This document shows positions 7,632 through 14,826 of a DNA stretch of 64,000 bases, piece after piece. Both the position numbers and the translations under genes were made by a program. Below the pieces are notes generated by a model. It was not told the DNA's origin and ran no database searches. It saw nothing but the letters and a program-made list of their open reading frames with translations. Positions within the stretch are counted from its first letter, which is position 1. Each line of letters opens with the position of its first letter. Source of the DNA: Fen-671 sp963794745 (GTDB lineage: Bacteria > Actinomycetota > Acidimicrobiia > Acidimicrobiales > Palsa-688). The DNA lies in assembly GCA_963794745.1 (NCBI GenBank), contig CAWCEZ010000011.1:62001-126000 (forward strand), in the 5' to 3' direction.

Positions 7632-8312
7632 TTAGGCGAGCCCGGCCTTGGTCGCGAGCTGGAGCACGAGCTCGACGACTTCTTCGACCGTGCTGGAGGT
7701 GGTGTCGACCAGGACCGCGTCGGGTGCCACGGCGAGGGGGGCGTACTGGCGGGTGGAGTCGATGTGGTCGCGGCGGGCTATGTCGGCGGCGACCTCGTCG
7801 TAGTGCATGTCGAGCATTTCCTGGGTGCGGCGCTGAGCGCGCTCCTCGTCGCTGGCGGTCATGAACACTTTCACCGGGGCGTCGGGGAAGACGACTGTCC
7901 CGATGTCGCGGCCCTCGATTACGCCGGAGCCCTTTGCCACCGCCCACTCGCGCTGGCGGCGGACGAGCTCCTTGCGGACCTCGGGGTTGATGGCCACGAC
8001 GCTCACGGCTCGGGTCACTTCGGGGCTCCGGATCTCGATACTTGCGTCAACGCCGTCCACAAGGACTCGCTCTCCCACCTCGAGCTCCATGTCGGCCGCG
8101 AGCCTCGCTACGACCGGCGCGTCTTCTGGGTCGACCCCGCGGCGCATGGCGATGAAAGCGACCGCCCGGTACATCGCACCGGTGTCCAGATAAGGCATCC
8201 CGAGCTTGGCGGCGACGGCCCTCGCAACGGTCGATTTACCGGACCCCGCGGGGCCGTCGATTGCGATCACACTCTGGCTGGCCTGGTTCTCCGACGGGGT
8301 CAACTGAGGCAC
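7632..8312 (-). CDS. cmk: Cytidylate kinase
   Basis: Phosphorylates CMP/dCMP with ATP. The P-loop GPAGSGKST is near the N-terminus, followed by YLDTGAMYRAVA (nucleotide binding) and the Cmk signature VIEGRDIGTVVFPDA, then RAQRR in the lid. I start it at GTG 8312, which has GAGGAGG 10 bases upstream and overlaps the last codons of aroA; the same frame extends 17 codons further up but without support. About 226 residues, the usual size. The aroA-cmk overlap implies translational coupling in the minus-strand operon. Confidence 0.93.
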   Translation of the reverse strand: MPQLTPSENQASQSVIAIDGPAGSGKSTVARAVAAKLGMPYLDTGAMYRAVAFIAMRRGVDPEDAPVVARLAADMELEVGERVLVDGVDASIEIRSPEVTRAVSVVAINPEVRKELVRRQREWAVAKGSGVIEGRDIGTVVFPDAPVKVFMTASDEERAQRRTQEMLDMHYDEVAADIARRDHIDSTRQYAPLAVAPDAVLVDTTSSTVEEVVELVLQLATKAGLA

Positions 8313-9607
8313 TTGTGCATGTCCTCCTCGAAGCTCGGGTAGCTGGTCGCCGTTGCGTCCCATCCCTGAACCGTCACGGCGTCACGGGCGCCCAGTGCGG
8401 CCACCGCTGCGGCCATCGCGATGCGGTGGTCGCCGTACGAGTTGACCGTACCACCACTGAGCTGGGTACCCCCATTGCCGCGGACAGAGAGGCCGTCCGC
8501 CGCTGGCTCGGCCCCCACGCCGAGCGCCCCGAGGAGCTCGACCGTGGTGGCGACCCGGTCGCTTTCTTTGACCCGCAGCTCCGCGGCCCCTGAAAATCGA
8601 GTCGTGCCCTCAGCGAACGCGGCGGCCACCGCCAACACCGGTATCTCGTCGATGAGCGACGCCACCTCGGTGCCCCCCACCTCGGTGGCGACCAAAGGCC
8701 CGGCTTGCACGCGGATATCGGCGGTGTGACGGACGGGGTCCTCGTCGAGCAGCGAGATCCGCGCCCCCATGCGCACCAGCACATCGATGAAGCCGGCCCG
8801 GCCTTGCCCGACATAGACGCGCTCCAACACGAGGTCGCTGCCAGGGGTGATGCAGGCAGCGACGGCCCAGAACGCGGCTTGAGAAGGGTCGGCGGGGACA
8901 TCGATATCTGTTGCATGGAGCGCGCTCGGCTGGAGGACGACGCTGGAGCCGGTCCCGTCGTGGTGTACCTCGATGTCTGCGCCGGCAGCGGTGAACATTT
9001 CCTCTGTGTGGGCACGCGTGGGCACCGGCTCGTGCACCGTCGTCGGGCCACTTGCCCCCAAACCCGCAAAAAGTATGGATGATTTCACCTGGGCGCTCGG
9101 CAGCGGGAGCGTGTACTCGATGCCGTGGATGTGCCCACCTCGCACAGCGAGCGGCGGGAAGCGGCCCCCTTGGCGCCCGTCGACCTGCGCCCCCATAAGC
9201 CGCAGCGGCACGGCGATGCGCTCCATCGGGCGCTGCGCGATGGACGAGTCGCCCTGCAGCACGCAGAGCCCGTCGATGGCGGACACGTACCCAGCCAAGA
9301 GACGGATCCCGGTGCCGGAATTGCCCACGTCGACCAGCGCCTCGGGTTCGTGCAAGCGGGCAGCGCCGCCGTCCACGTAGAGGTCTCCCCCACTGCGCTC
9401 TACCCCCGCACCGAGCGCTACGACGGCCTCGAGCGTGTGGCGGACGTCCTGGCCGTTGGACAGCCCCCGGATCCTTGAGCGGCCCTCGGCGCGGGCCGCG
9501 ATCAGCAGCGCCCTGTGCGAGATCGACTTGTCGCCAGGCGCGTTGAGCCGGCCCGTGAGAGCCCTTCCGCCAGCGGGCTCGACGACCAGCTCGTGCGGCG
9601 CGCTCAT
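8300..9607 (-). CDS. aroA: 3-phosphoshikimate 1-carboxyvinyltransferase (EPSP synthase)
   Basis: 435 residues. Condenses shikimate-3-phosphate and PEP in the shikimate pathway. The N-terminal GDKSISHR, NSGTGIRLLAG, SSIAQRPM, LPSAQVKSS, RAHTEEM, DEIPVLAVAAAF and ELRVKESDR and the C-terminal NSYGDHRIAM are all present, so the enzyme should be active. GDK, SAQxK and RxHxE are the motifs used to define class II enzymes; at the glyphosate-relevant position it has Gly (NSGTG), as in sensitive enzymes, not the Ala of the CP4 enzyme. The start ATG overlaps the tyrA stop (ATGA), and cmk starts inside its 3' end. Confidence 0.95.
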   Translation of the reverse strand: MSAPHELVVEPAGGRALTGRLNAPGDKSISHRALLIAARAEGRSRIRGLSNGQDVRHTLEAVVALGAGVERSGGDLYVDGGAARLHEPEALVDVGNSGTGIRLLAGYVSAIDGLCVLQGDSSIAQRPMERIAVPLRLMGAQVDGRQGGRFPPLAVRGGHIHGIEYTLPLPSAQVKSSILFAGLGASGPTTVHEPVPTRAHTEEMFTAAGADIEVHHDGTGSSVVLQPSALHATDIDVPADPSQAAFWAVAACITPGSDLVLERVYVGQGRAGFIDVLVRMGARISLLDEDPVRHTADIRVQAGPLVATEVGGTEVASLIDEIPVLAVAAAFAEGTTRFSGAAELRVKESDRVATTVELLGALGVGAEPAADGLSVRGNGGTQLSGGTVNSYGDHRIAMAAAVAALGARDAVTVQGWDATATSYPSFEEDMHKCLS

Positions 9608-10710
9608 GGTTCGAGCCTTTGCACGGACGCCTTGTAGCCCCGCTCCGTGAGAGCTTGGCGAACGACTTCCTCGGCCCCCGCGTCCACTATCAGCACAAGC
9701 ACGCCCCTGTCCCCTTCGACCGAATGTGCGATCTCGACGTCGAAAATGTTGACGCCGAGCCCGCCGAGCAGCGTGCTCACCTCGGCTATCACTCCCGGGC
9801 GGTCCGGCACAGGCACGCGCACCTCGCTTGCATGACCGAGCGACGGTGCCCCGGAGGGAAGGTTGACCCTTGCCTCCCGGGCGCGCCCGAGCAGCTCGAG
9901 CAGCCCCTCCCGGTCGCCTCCCGCGACTATCGCTCGCACCTTTTCCAGGATCGCCGACAGCTGGTCGAGGGCCGAGCAGATGGCCTCGCGGTTCTCGGCG
10001 ACCACATCGGGCCAGATGCCCGGGTGGCCGGCGGCGATCCTTGTCATGTCCCGGAAGCCACCGGCGGCCAGCCGCAGCAGGGTCGCATCCGAGGTGGCCG
10101 CGTCAGCGGCCAGGTTCATGAGGGCCGCCGCAGTGAGGTGAGGGGTATGCGAGACCAGCGCAACGAGCTCGTCGTGGCGCCTTGGGTCGACCGCGACGGG
10201 GTTGGCGCCGAGCAATTTCACAAGCCCCTGGACCTCGGAGTACGCCTCCCCCGAGGTGTGCTGGCCGGGCGTCAACACCCAGGTTGCCCCTAAGAACAGG
10301 TCGGGACCGGCCCCGTCGACACCTTCTTGCTCGGAACCGGCCATCGGGTGCCCACCGACGAAGCGTGGGTGCCCCACCGACGACACGATCTTCTCTTTGA
10401 TCCCGGCGACGTCGGTCACGATGCCCGAGCGCCCGGCGGCGTCCTGTTGAGCAAGCACCGCCCTTGCGACATCGGCCACGGCCCCTGCCGGCACCGCCAG
10501 GAAGGTCACGGCAGCGGTCGTGTCCGCGCCAACCTCGTCGATCGCACCGAGCTCGAGGGCACGCATGGCCCTGGCAGGCTCCTTGTCGTTCCCGCTCACC
10601 CACCAGCCCTGGCGTCGCAGGGCCATGCCGATGGAGCCGCCGATCAGCCCCGTCCCGACTATTGCCGCCCTGCGTTGGGCGCCGGAGGGGCTGTTACTCG
10701 GGGAGGTCAT
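9604..10710 (-). CDS. tyrA: Prephenate dehydrogenase with C-terminal ACT domain
   Basis: 368 residues. Oxidatively decarboxylates prephenate to 4-hydroxyphenylpyruvate for tyrosine. The Rossmann fingerprint AIVGTGLIGGSIGMAL is at the N-terminus, followed by TDVAGIKE and the catalytic region FVGGHPMAGSEQEG, with VSHTPHLTAAALM further on. Residues 290-365 (VRVPVPDRPGVIAEVSTLL, then GVNIFDVEI) form an ACT domain, which suggests feedback control by an aromatic amino acid. It overlaps aroH by 17 bases upstream and aroA by ATGA downstream. Confidence 0.94.
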   Translation of the reverse strand: MTSPSNSPSGAQRRAAIVGTGLIGGSIGMALRRQGWWVSGNDKEPARAMRALELGAIDEVGADTTAAVTFLAVPAGAVADVARAVLAQQDAAGRSGIVTDVAGIKEKIVSSVGHPRFVGGHPMAGSEQEGVDGAGPDLFLGATWVLTPGQHTSGEAYSEVQGLVKLLGANPVAVDPRRHDELVALVSHTPHLTAAALMNLAADAATSDATLLRLAAGGFRDMTRIAAGHPGIWPDVVAENREAICSALDQLSAILEKVRAIVAGGDREGLLELLGRAREARVNLPSGAPSLGHASEVRVPVPDRPGVIAEVSTLLGGLGVNIFDVEIAHSVEGDRGVLVLIVDAGAEEVVRQALTERGYKASVQRLEP

Positions 10711-11104
10711 CTCTTAGCCCGCGGGCACCTTCCAGGTAAACGTGGTGGAGCTGTTCGTTTGTCGTCTCGAGGTGCATCATGACCCGGATGCAGCGTGGCT
10801 GCGCCCCATTTATGTCGAGTTCCCGGGCGCAAAGCAGCGGGACGTCGCCGAAGCCGACCGAGCGCGCCGCAGTCGCGGGGAACATGGAGTGGATGTCGTC
10901 GGTGGCGGTGAACAGGACCGAGATGACGTTGGCGTGGTCGACCCCGTTGCGTTCGACCATCGCAGCCAACAAAGCCTGCGTGCGCCGCGTTACCTGCTCG
11001 GTCGTGTCCTCGTCGACCGTCGTCGCCCCGCGCAGCGCCCGCACGCGGAGCCTGGGCACGGCAACGTTGTCCGCGTCAGGGTCGGGAGAGGGGCTGGGAG
11101 GCAC
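10694..11104 (-). CDS. aroH: Chorismate mutase, AroH type
   Basis: 136 residues. Converts chorismate to prephenate, the substrate of the next gene tyrA. It has the monofunctional AroH fold rather than the AroQ helical type: VRALRGATTVDEDT (active-site Arg), then LLAAMVERNGV, ISVLFTATDDI, FPATAARSVGF, PLLCARELDI and CIRVMMHL. The first 18 residues are Pro/Asp-rich and may be dispensable. It lies 37 bases after rluB in the same direction, so rluB-aroH-tyrA-aroA-cmk reads as one operon. Confidence 0.93.
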   Translation of the reverse strand: MPPSPSPDPDADNVAVPRLRVRALRGATTVDEDTTEQVTRRTQALLAAMVERNGVDHANVISVLFTATDDIHSMFPATAARSVGFGDVPLLCARELDINGAQPRCIRVMMHLETTNEQLHHVYLEGARGLRDDLPE

Positions 11105-11141
11105 GTTTCGATGGGATGGTTCGATGGGGCCGCTGTGGTAG

Positions 11142-11963
11142 CTAAGTGGCAGCCGAGATGCTACTTGTTCGCACAGCGGGCAACGGCCCGCGGGCTGCCT
11201 GCCAGAGGTCCCGGACCTCGCGAACGCTCAGGTCACGCCACGCCCCGGGGGCTAGAGCGGCGTCGGAAAGCGGCCCGATCCGAGTCCTCACCAAACGGCG
11301 GACGGGGTTGCCGACGGCTTCGCACATCCGGCGCACCTGGCGGTTGCGGCCCTCGTGGATCGAAATCCGCGCCGAGTTGGGTGCCAGCACCGAGACTTTC
11401 GCCGGAGCTGTGATGCCGTCGTCCAGTTGGACGCCGCGGCGCAGATGGCCGATGGCTTCCTTGGAGAACTTGCCTTCTACCTCGACCACGTACTCCTTTG
11501 TGACGCCGAAGCTCGGGTGCGTCAGCTGGAAGGCCAGTTCTCCGTCGTTGGTGACCACGAGGAGCCCTTCGGAGGTGATGTCCAGGCGCCCGACCGGGAA
11601 CACGCGCGGCGACTCGGGCAGCAGGTCGAGAACTGTCTTGCGGCCTTGCGGGTCCGCCGCGCTGCAAACGACGCCGACCGGCTTGTTGAGCAGGTAATAG
11701 GCGAGCCCCTCGCGAACGGGTAGCGGGATCCCGTCTACTTCGATGTGGTCGTGGGCGCTGTCGGCGCGCTGGCCGAGGCGAGCGGGCGCTCCGTTGACCC
11801 TCACTCGGCCCTCGGATATCAGCAGCTCACAGGTCCTGCGGCTGCCGAGGCCCGACTTGGCGAGCACCTTTTGGAGACGTTCCCCGGTTTCGGCGGAACC
11901 AGCGACCTCGGCGAGCCAGTCCTCCAGGCTCGGGGGCCCCGCTGCACTGTCGCCCGGCACCAT
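11142..11963 (-). CDS. rluB: 23S rRNA pseudouridine synthase (RluB/RsuA family)
   Basis: 273 residues from ATG 11963; the frame stays open about 140 codons further upstream, but that part opposes the padR gene and its promoter and is Ala/Pro/Arg-rich, so I reject it. An N-terminal S4 RNA-binding domain (ERLQKVLAKSGLGSRRTCE, then GRVRVNG) is followed by the pseudouridine synthase core with catalytic Asp in FPVGRLDITSEGLLVVTND, then HPSFGVTKEYVV and HEGRNRQVRRMCEAVG. It modifies 23S rRNA during ribosome assembly. The linkage scpA-scpB-rluB is widespread in bacteria; here padR is inserted between scpB and rluB on the opposite strand. Confidence 0.92.
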   Translation of the reverse strand: MVPGDSAAGPPSLEDWLAEVAGSAETGERLQKVLAKSGLGSRRTCELLISEGRVRVNGAPARLGQRADSAHDHIEVDGIPLPVREGLAYYLLNKPVGVVCSAADPQGRKTVLDLLPESPRVFPVGRLDITSEGLLVVTNDGELAFQLTHPSFGVTKEYVVEVEGKFSKEAIGHLRRGVQLDDGITAPAKVSVLAPNSARISIHEGRNRQVRRMCEAVGNPVRRLVRTRIGPLSDAALAPGAWRDLSVREVRDLWQAARGPLPAVRTSSISAAT

Positions 11964-12017
11964 TCCCAGCTTAGCCCTGCTCGCAGGCCCTGAGAAATTC
12001 ACTTCCGCAGTTACCGA

Positions 12018-12031
12018 TATATCGCGATATA
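12018..12031. promoter_or_regulatory. Palindromic operator upstream of the PadR gene
   Basis: TATATCGCGATATA is a perfect 14-bp palindrome centred between the divergent rluB and padR genes, 53 bases before the padR start. It is strikingly AT-rich for this genome, and its position fits autoregulation by PadR. The exact binding site is inferred. Confidence 0.65.
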
Positions 12032-12083
12032 GTGCTCTATGTCGCTGGCAAGAGATGCCGGCAAGACAGGAGGAAGTACATAG

Positions 12084-12872
12084 ATGCACCGTCATGAACG
12101 TTTTGAAGAAGGTCCCGAGTGGGGACGCGGCCGGCGCGGCCCCCGAGGCGGCGGTTGGTCCGGCCCGCCGTGGGCTGGCCCAGGTGAAGGCCCCGGCAAC
12201 CCGGACGACCTGTCCGGCGGTCCCAACAGGATGTGGTTTTATGGTGGCCCGTTCGGGCCTGGAGCACCTGGTGCGCAAGGAGCCGGGATGGGCAGGGGCT
12301 GGGGAAGGCCCGGTGCGAGGCCCTGGGGCCGCGCCCGGCGCGGCGATGTGCGCAGCGCCATCCTCGCTCTGCTCAACGAACGCCCGATGCACGGCTACGA
12401 GATAATCGGCGAGCTTTCGGACCGCACCGAGGGCCTCTGGAGGCCGAGCCCGGGTTCGATTTACCCTACCCTCCAGTTGCTCGAGGACGAGGGCCTAGTT
12501 GTAGCCCAGATCGAGGAGGGCGCCGGGAAGAGGCGCTTCAACCTGACCGAACAAGGCCAGCGGGCTGCTGCAGAAGTAGCCAAAGGCCCAGCTCCGTGGG
12601 AAGAAGTGGCAGCGGGTGCCCCTCTGGGAGCACGTTCTCTTCGCCACGCAGTGGCAAAGCTCATGCCAGTTGTCGGACAGGTCGGGATGAGCGGTGGCCC
12701 TCGTGAGTACGAGGAAGCGGCCAAGGTCCTCGACGATGCCCGCCGACGCCTTTATGCGATATTGGCCGGCGAGCAGGCTGGGCAGACCGGGAGCGATAAC
12801 ACCGCTACGGCCTCAGCCGACAACGCTGCCGAGGGCAGTGACGCCCCCGGGAACCCCGGGAGCGACGTCTAA
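12084..12872 (+). CDS. PadR-family transcriptional regulator with Gly/Pro/Arg-rich N-terminus
   Basis: 262 residues with a strong AGGAGG 12 bases before ATG 12084. Residues 86-170 form the PadR winged helix: RRGDVRSAILALLNERPMHG, YEIIGELSDR, PSPGSIYPTLQLLEDEGLV, KRRFNLTEQGQRA. The C-terminal part (residues 175-235) is a helical dimerisation region. The first 85 residues are Gly, Pro, Arg and Trp rich (RGRRGPRGGGWSGPPW), an extension common in actinobacterial and acidobacterial PadR proteins but of unknown role. No target transporter or enzyme is adjacent; the palindrome upstream suggests self-control. The Asn/Ala-rich tail is probably disordered. Confidence 0.88.
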   Translation: MHRHERFEEGPEWGRGRRGPRGGGWSGPPWAGPGEGPGNPDDLSGGPNRMWFYGGPFGPGAPGAQGAGMGRGWGRPGARPWGRARRGDVRSAILALLNERPMHGYEIIGELSDRTEGLWRPSPGSIYPTLQLLEDEGLVVAQIEEGAGKRRFNLTEQGQRAAAEVAKGPAPWEEVAAGAPLGARSLRHAVAKLMPVVGQVGMSGGPREYEEAAKVLDDARRRLYAILAGEQAGQTGSDNTATASADNAAEGSDAPGNPGSDV

Positions 12873-12882
12873 CCCCGAGGGT

Positions 12883-13758
12883 CTAGCCCGACCGCAAACC
12901 CTGTTCCAGAGCGTCCATAACCTCGGGGCCGGGGACGAAGTCCCCGAGAGGCGGTAGGTCCTCGATCTTGTCGAGGCCGAGACGCTCGAGCAGCAATGTC
13001 GTTGTGCCGTAAAGGAGAGCTTGCCCGGGGCCGGGGTCGCGGGCGACCTCTGTTACGTAGCCTCGGATGCAAAGAGTCCGCAGTACGCCGTCAGAATTGA
13101 CCCCCCTGATCGCGGCAACCTGGGCACGGGAAATGGGTTGTTTGTAGGCCACTATCGCGAGGCTTTCCAACGCCGCAGCCGACAATCGCGACGACTGTCC
13201 CTCGAGCACGAAACGCTCGATGTAGGGGGCCATGTCGGGGTGGCTCTGAAAACGGTAACCGCCAGCGACACGAGCGAGCTCGAAGCCGCGCTGGTCGTCG
13301 CGATAAGAGCGGGCCAATTCGTCGCAGATCTGGTCGACAGTTGCCGGGGGAAGCTCCAGCAACTGCGCCAGCATCGTCGGCTCAACCGGCGATTCGGCGA
13401 CCATAAGCACCGCCTCGATGGCGCGCCTCTGTTCCGAGTGGGGCCGGGTGCCGTCAGCTCTGGCGTCGTCCGCTTGGGCGCCTTCGGTCCCGACGTGCCC
13501 GTCTTCGAGGTGCCCGTCTTCGAGGTGCTCGCGTTCGAGGTGCCCGTGGTCGGGGTGCCCGCGGTCGGGGTGCGCCTCCACGAGTTGGGGTTCGTCGGTA
13601 CCGGTAACGGAGATACCGGTGTCGTCGATATCCGGGCCGTCGAGATGGTCCAGGTCGATCTCGCGCTCAACGAGCGAGCGGCCGTCCGTGTCCGCCACCG
13701 TTTCCTCGACCGTGTCCCCCGCCGCTTCCTCGACCGTGTCACCCACCGTGTCCCCCAC
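12883..13758 (-). CDS. scpB: Segregation and condensation protein B
   Basis: 291 residues. Partner of ScpA and Smc in chromosome condensation. The conserved winged-helix part begins about residue 105 (RRAIEAVLMVAESPVEP), with GGYRFQSHPD, LSAAALESLAIVAYKQPISRA, IRGVNSDGVLRTL and LYGTTTLLLERLGL. The first 100 residues form an acidic extension absent from typical ScpB (about 190 residues). It is built of DTVxx repeats, then a His-rich pentapeptide array (HLEDG, HPDHG, HPDRG) encoded by a 15-bp minisatellite. I start at GTG 13758, just after the scpA stop, with GAAGG nine bases upstream. Confidence 0.9.
   Translation of the reverse strand: MGDTVGDTVEEAAGDTVEETVADTDGRSLVEREIDLDHLDGPDIDDTGISVTGTDEPQLVEAHPDRGHPDHGHLEREHLEDGHLEDGHVGTEGAQADDARADGTRPHSEQRRAIEAVLMVAESPVEPTMLAQLLELPPATVDQICDELARSYRDDQRGFELARVAGGYRFQSHPDMAPYIERFVLEGQSSRLSAAALESLAIVAYKQPISRAQVAAIRGVNSDGVLRTLCIRGYVTEVARDPGPGQALLYGTTTLLLERLGLDKIEDLPPLGDFVPGPEVMDALEQGLRSG
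13495..13584. repeat. 15-bp coding minisatellite in scpB (six units)
   Basis: Six consecutive 15-bp units beginning gtgcccgtcttcgag (two identical, then diverging) run from 13495 to 13584. On the minus strand they encode a degenerate pentapeptide His-(Leu/Pro)-acidic-x-(Gly/Glu). They lie in the non-conserved acidic N-terminal extension of ScpB. Confidence 0.85.
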
Positions 13759-13763
13759 TGTCC

Positions 13764-14594
13764 CTAGCCTTCGTACTCGTCCGGGACCGAGCCGCCGATG
13801 GCAAGCACGGCCTCGCGCGCCGGCACGTCGACATCGCCAGCGAGGTCGCCATATTCTCCGTCGTCCAAACCAAGCCAACTGACGTGGAGCTCGCCGAGCC
13901 TGCTCGCCTGCTCCAGGTCGATGGCCCCACGCTTGTAGAGCTCCAACAGTGCCAGGAAATGAACGATTATGTCGAGCCTTACGCCGAGCCCGGCCGTAAG
14001 GCTCTTGAACGTGGTGCGCCCTACTGCAGGTAGCCGTGCCACAAGAGCCGCCACTGTGTCGGCCACGCTTGCCCGGACCGGGGCGACGTGGTCGGTGTTC
14101 ACCCGCACCACCGGCTTGGCGGCCAACAACTTGACCATCGCCCCGTGCAGGTCCGCGGCGCCAACGCCTTCGAGGAGGTCGGGAGCGAGGCCTACGAAAC
14201 GCTCTTCCAGGCCGGTGCGGCGGGCCACGCTGAGGTCGGAGGTGTCCATGAGGCGGGACATGGCCTGAGAGGCGTCCTTGAACGTCTTGCACTCGAGCAG
14301 CCTCGCCAGCAGGAGGTCCCGCTCTTCCCAGAGGGCCAGCTCCTCCTCGTCGTCGCCATCGGAGCTCTCGGGCAGCAGCCTGCGGGCTTTCAGTTCCAGC
14401 AGCACCGCCGCGGTCAAGAGGAACTCCGTTGCTACCGAAAGGTCAAGTGCTTGCATTCGTTCGATGGTCGCCACGAACTCATCCACTATCGAGGAGAGCG
14501 AAAGCTCCCAGATGTCCACCTGTTGACGGGTCACCAGGTGAAGCAGCAGGTCAAACGGGCCCTCGAAGACAGGCGTGCTCACCTGGTAACCCAT
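13764..14594 (-). CDS. scpA: Segregation and condensation protein A (kleisin)
   Basis: 276 residues from ATG 14594. The kleisin N-terminal motif begins at once (VFEGPFDLLLHLVTRQQVDIWELS), followed by VDEFVATIERM, LTAAVLLELKARRLLP, WEERDLLLARLLECKTF and the C-terminal winged helix VVHFLALLELYKRG-like segment (IIVHFLALLELYKRGAIDLEQ). It bridges the Smc heads with ScpB. The same frame runs 59 codons further upstream, but that part is Ala/Ser/Arg-rich and lies in the intergenic region toward the divergent fn3 gene. It is directly followed by scpB. Confidence 0.93.
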   Translation of the reverse strand: MGYQVSTPVFEGPFDLLLHLVTRQQVDIWELSLSSIVDEFVATIERMQALDLSVATEFLLTAAVLLELKARRLLPESSDGDDEEELALWEERDLLLARLLECKTFKDASQAMSRLMDTSDLSVARRTGLEERFVGLAPDLLEGVGAADLHGAMVKLLAAKPVVRVNTDHVAPVRASVADTVAALVARLPAVGRTTFKSLTAGLGVRLDIIVHFLALLELYKRGAIDLEQASRLGELHVSWLGLDDGEYGDLAGDVDVPAREAVLAIGGSVPDEYEG

Positions 14595-14826
14595 TGCCAC
14601 GAGCCTACCGGTGTCCCCGCCCGCCCGACGTGATGGCCGGGACCGGCTCGACGTGATGGCTGGGACAGCAGGGTTTGATGGCTGGGCCGACGCCGCGCGT
14701 GCGTTTTTCGCCTCAACCGACATGTTCTTCCGAGGTCGCGCCTCCAACGCATACCGACACGCGAGGGTCACGTATTGTGGCTAGAGGAGCCGGTAACGTT
14801 GGAGGGCAGGTTCCTAATCCCAGACG

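Noticed and set aside
7470..8342. Long plus-strand open frame opposite cmk (and similar ones at 28108-29604 opposite pyrG and 30498-31526 opposite the FIST gene)
   Set aside because: They are antisense shadows created by GC-rich codon bias: no family motifs, His/Arg/Gly-rich composition, while the opposite strand has complete enzymes.
11964..12392. N-terminal extension of rluB by about 140 codons
   Set aside because: It runs through the padR gene and its operator on the other strand, is low-complexity, and the S4 domain already starts properly after ATG 11963.
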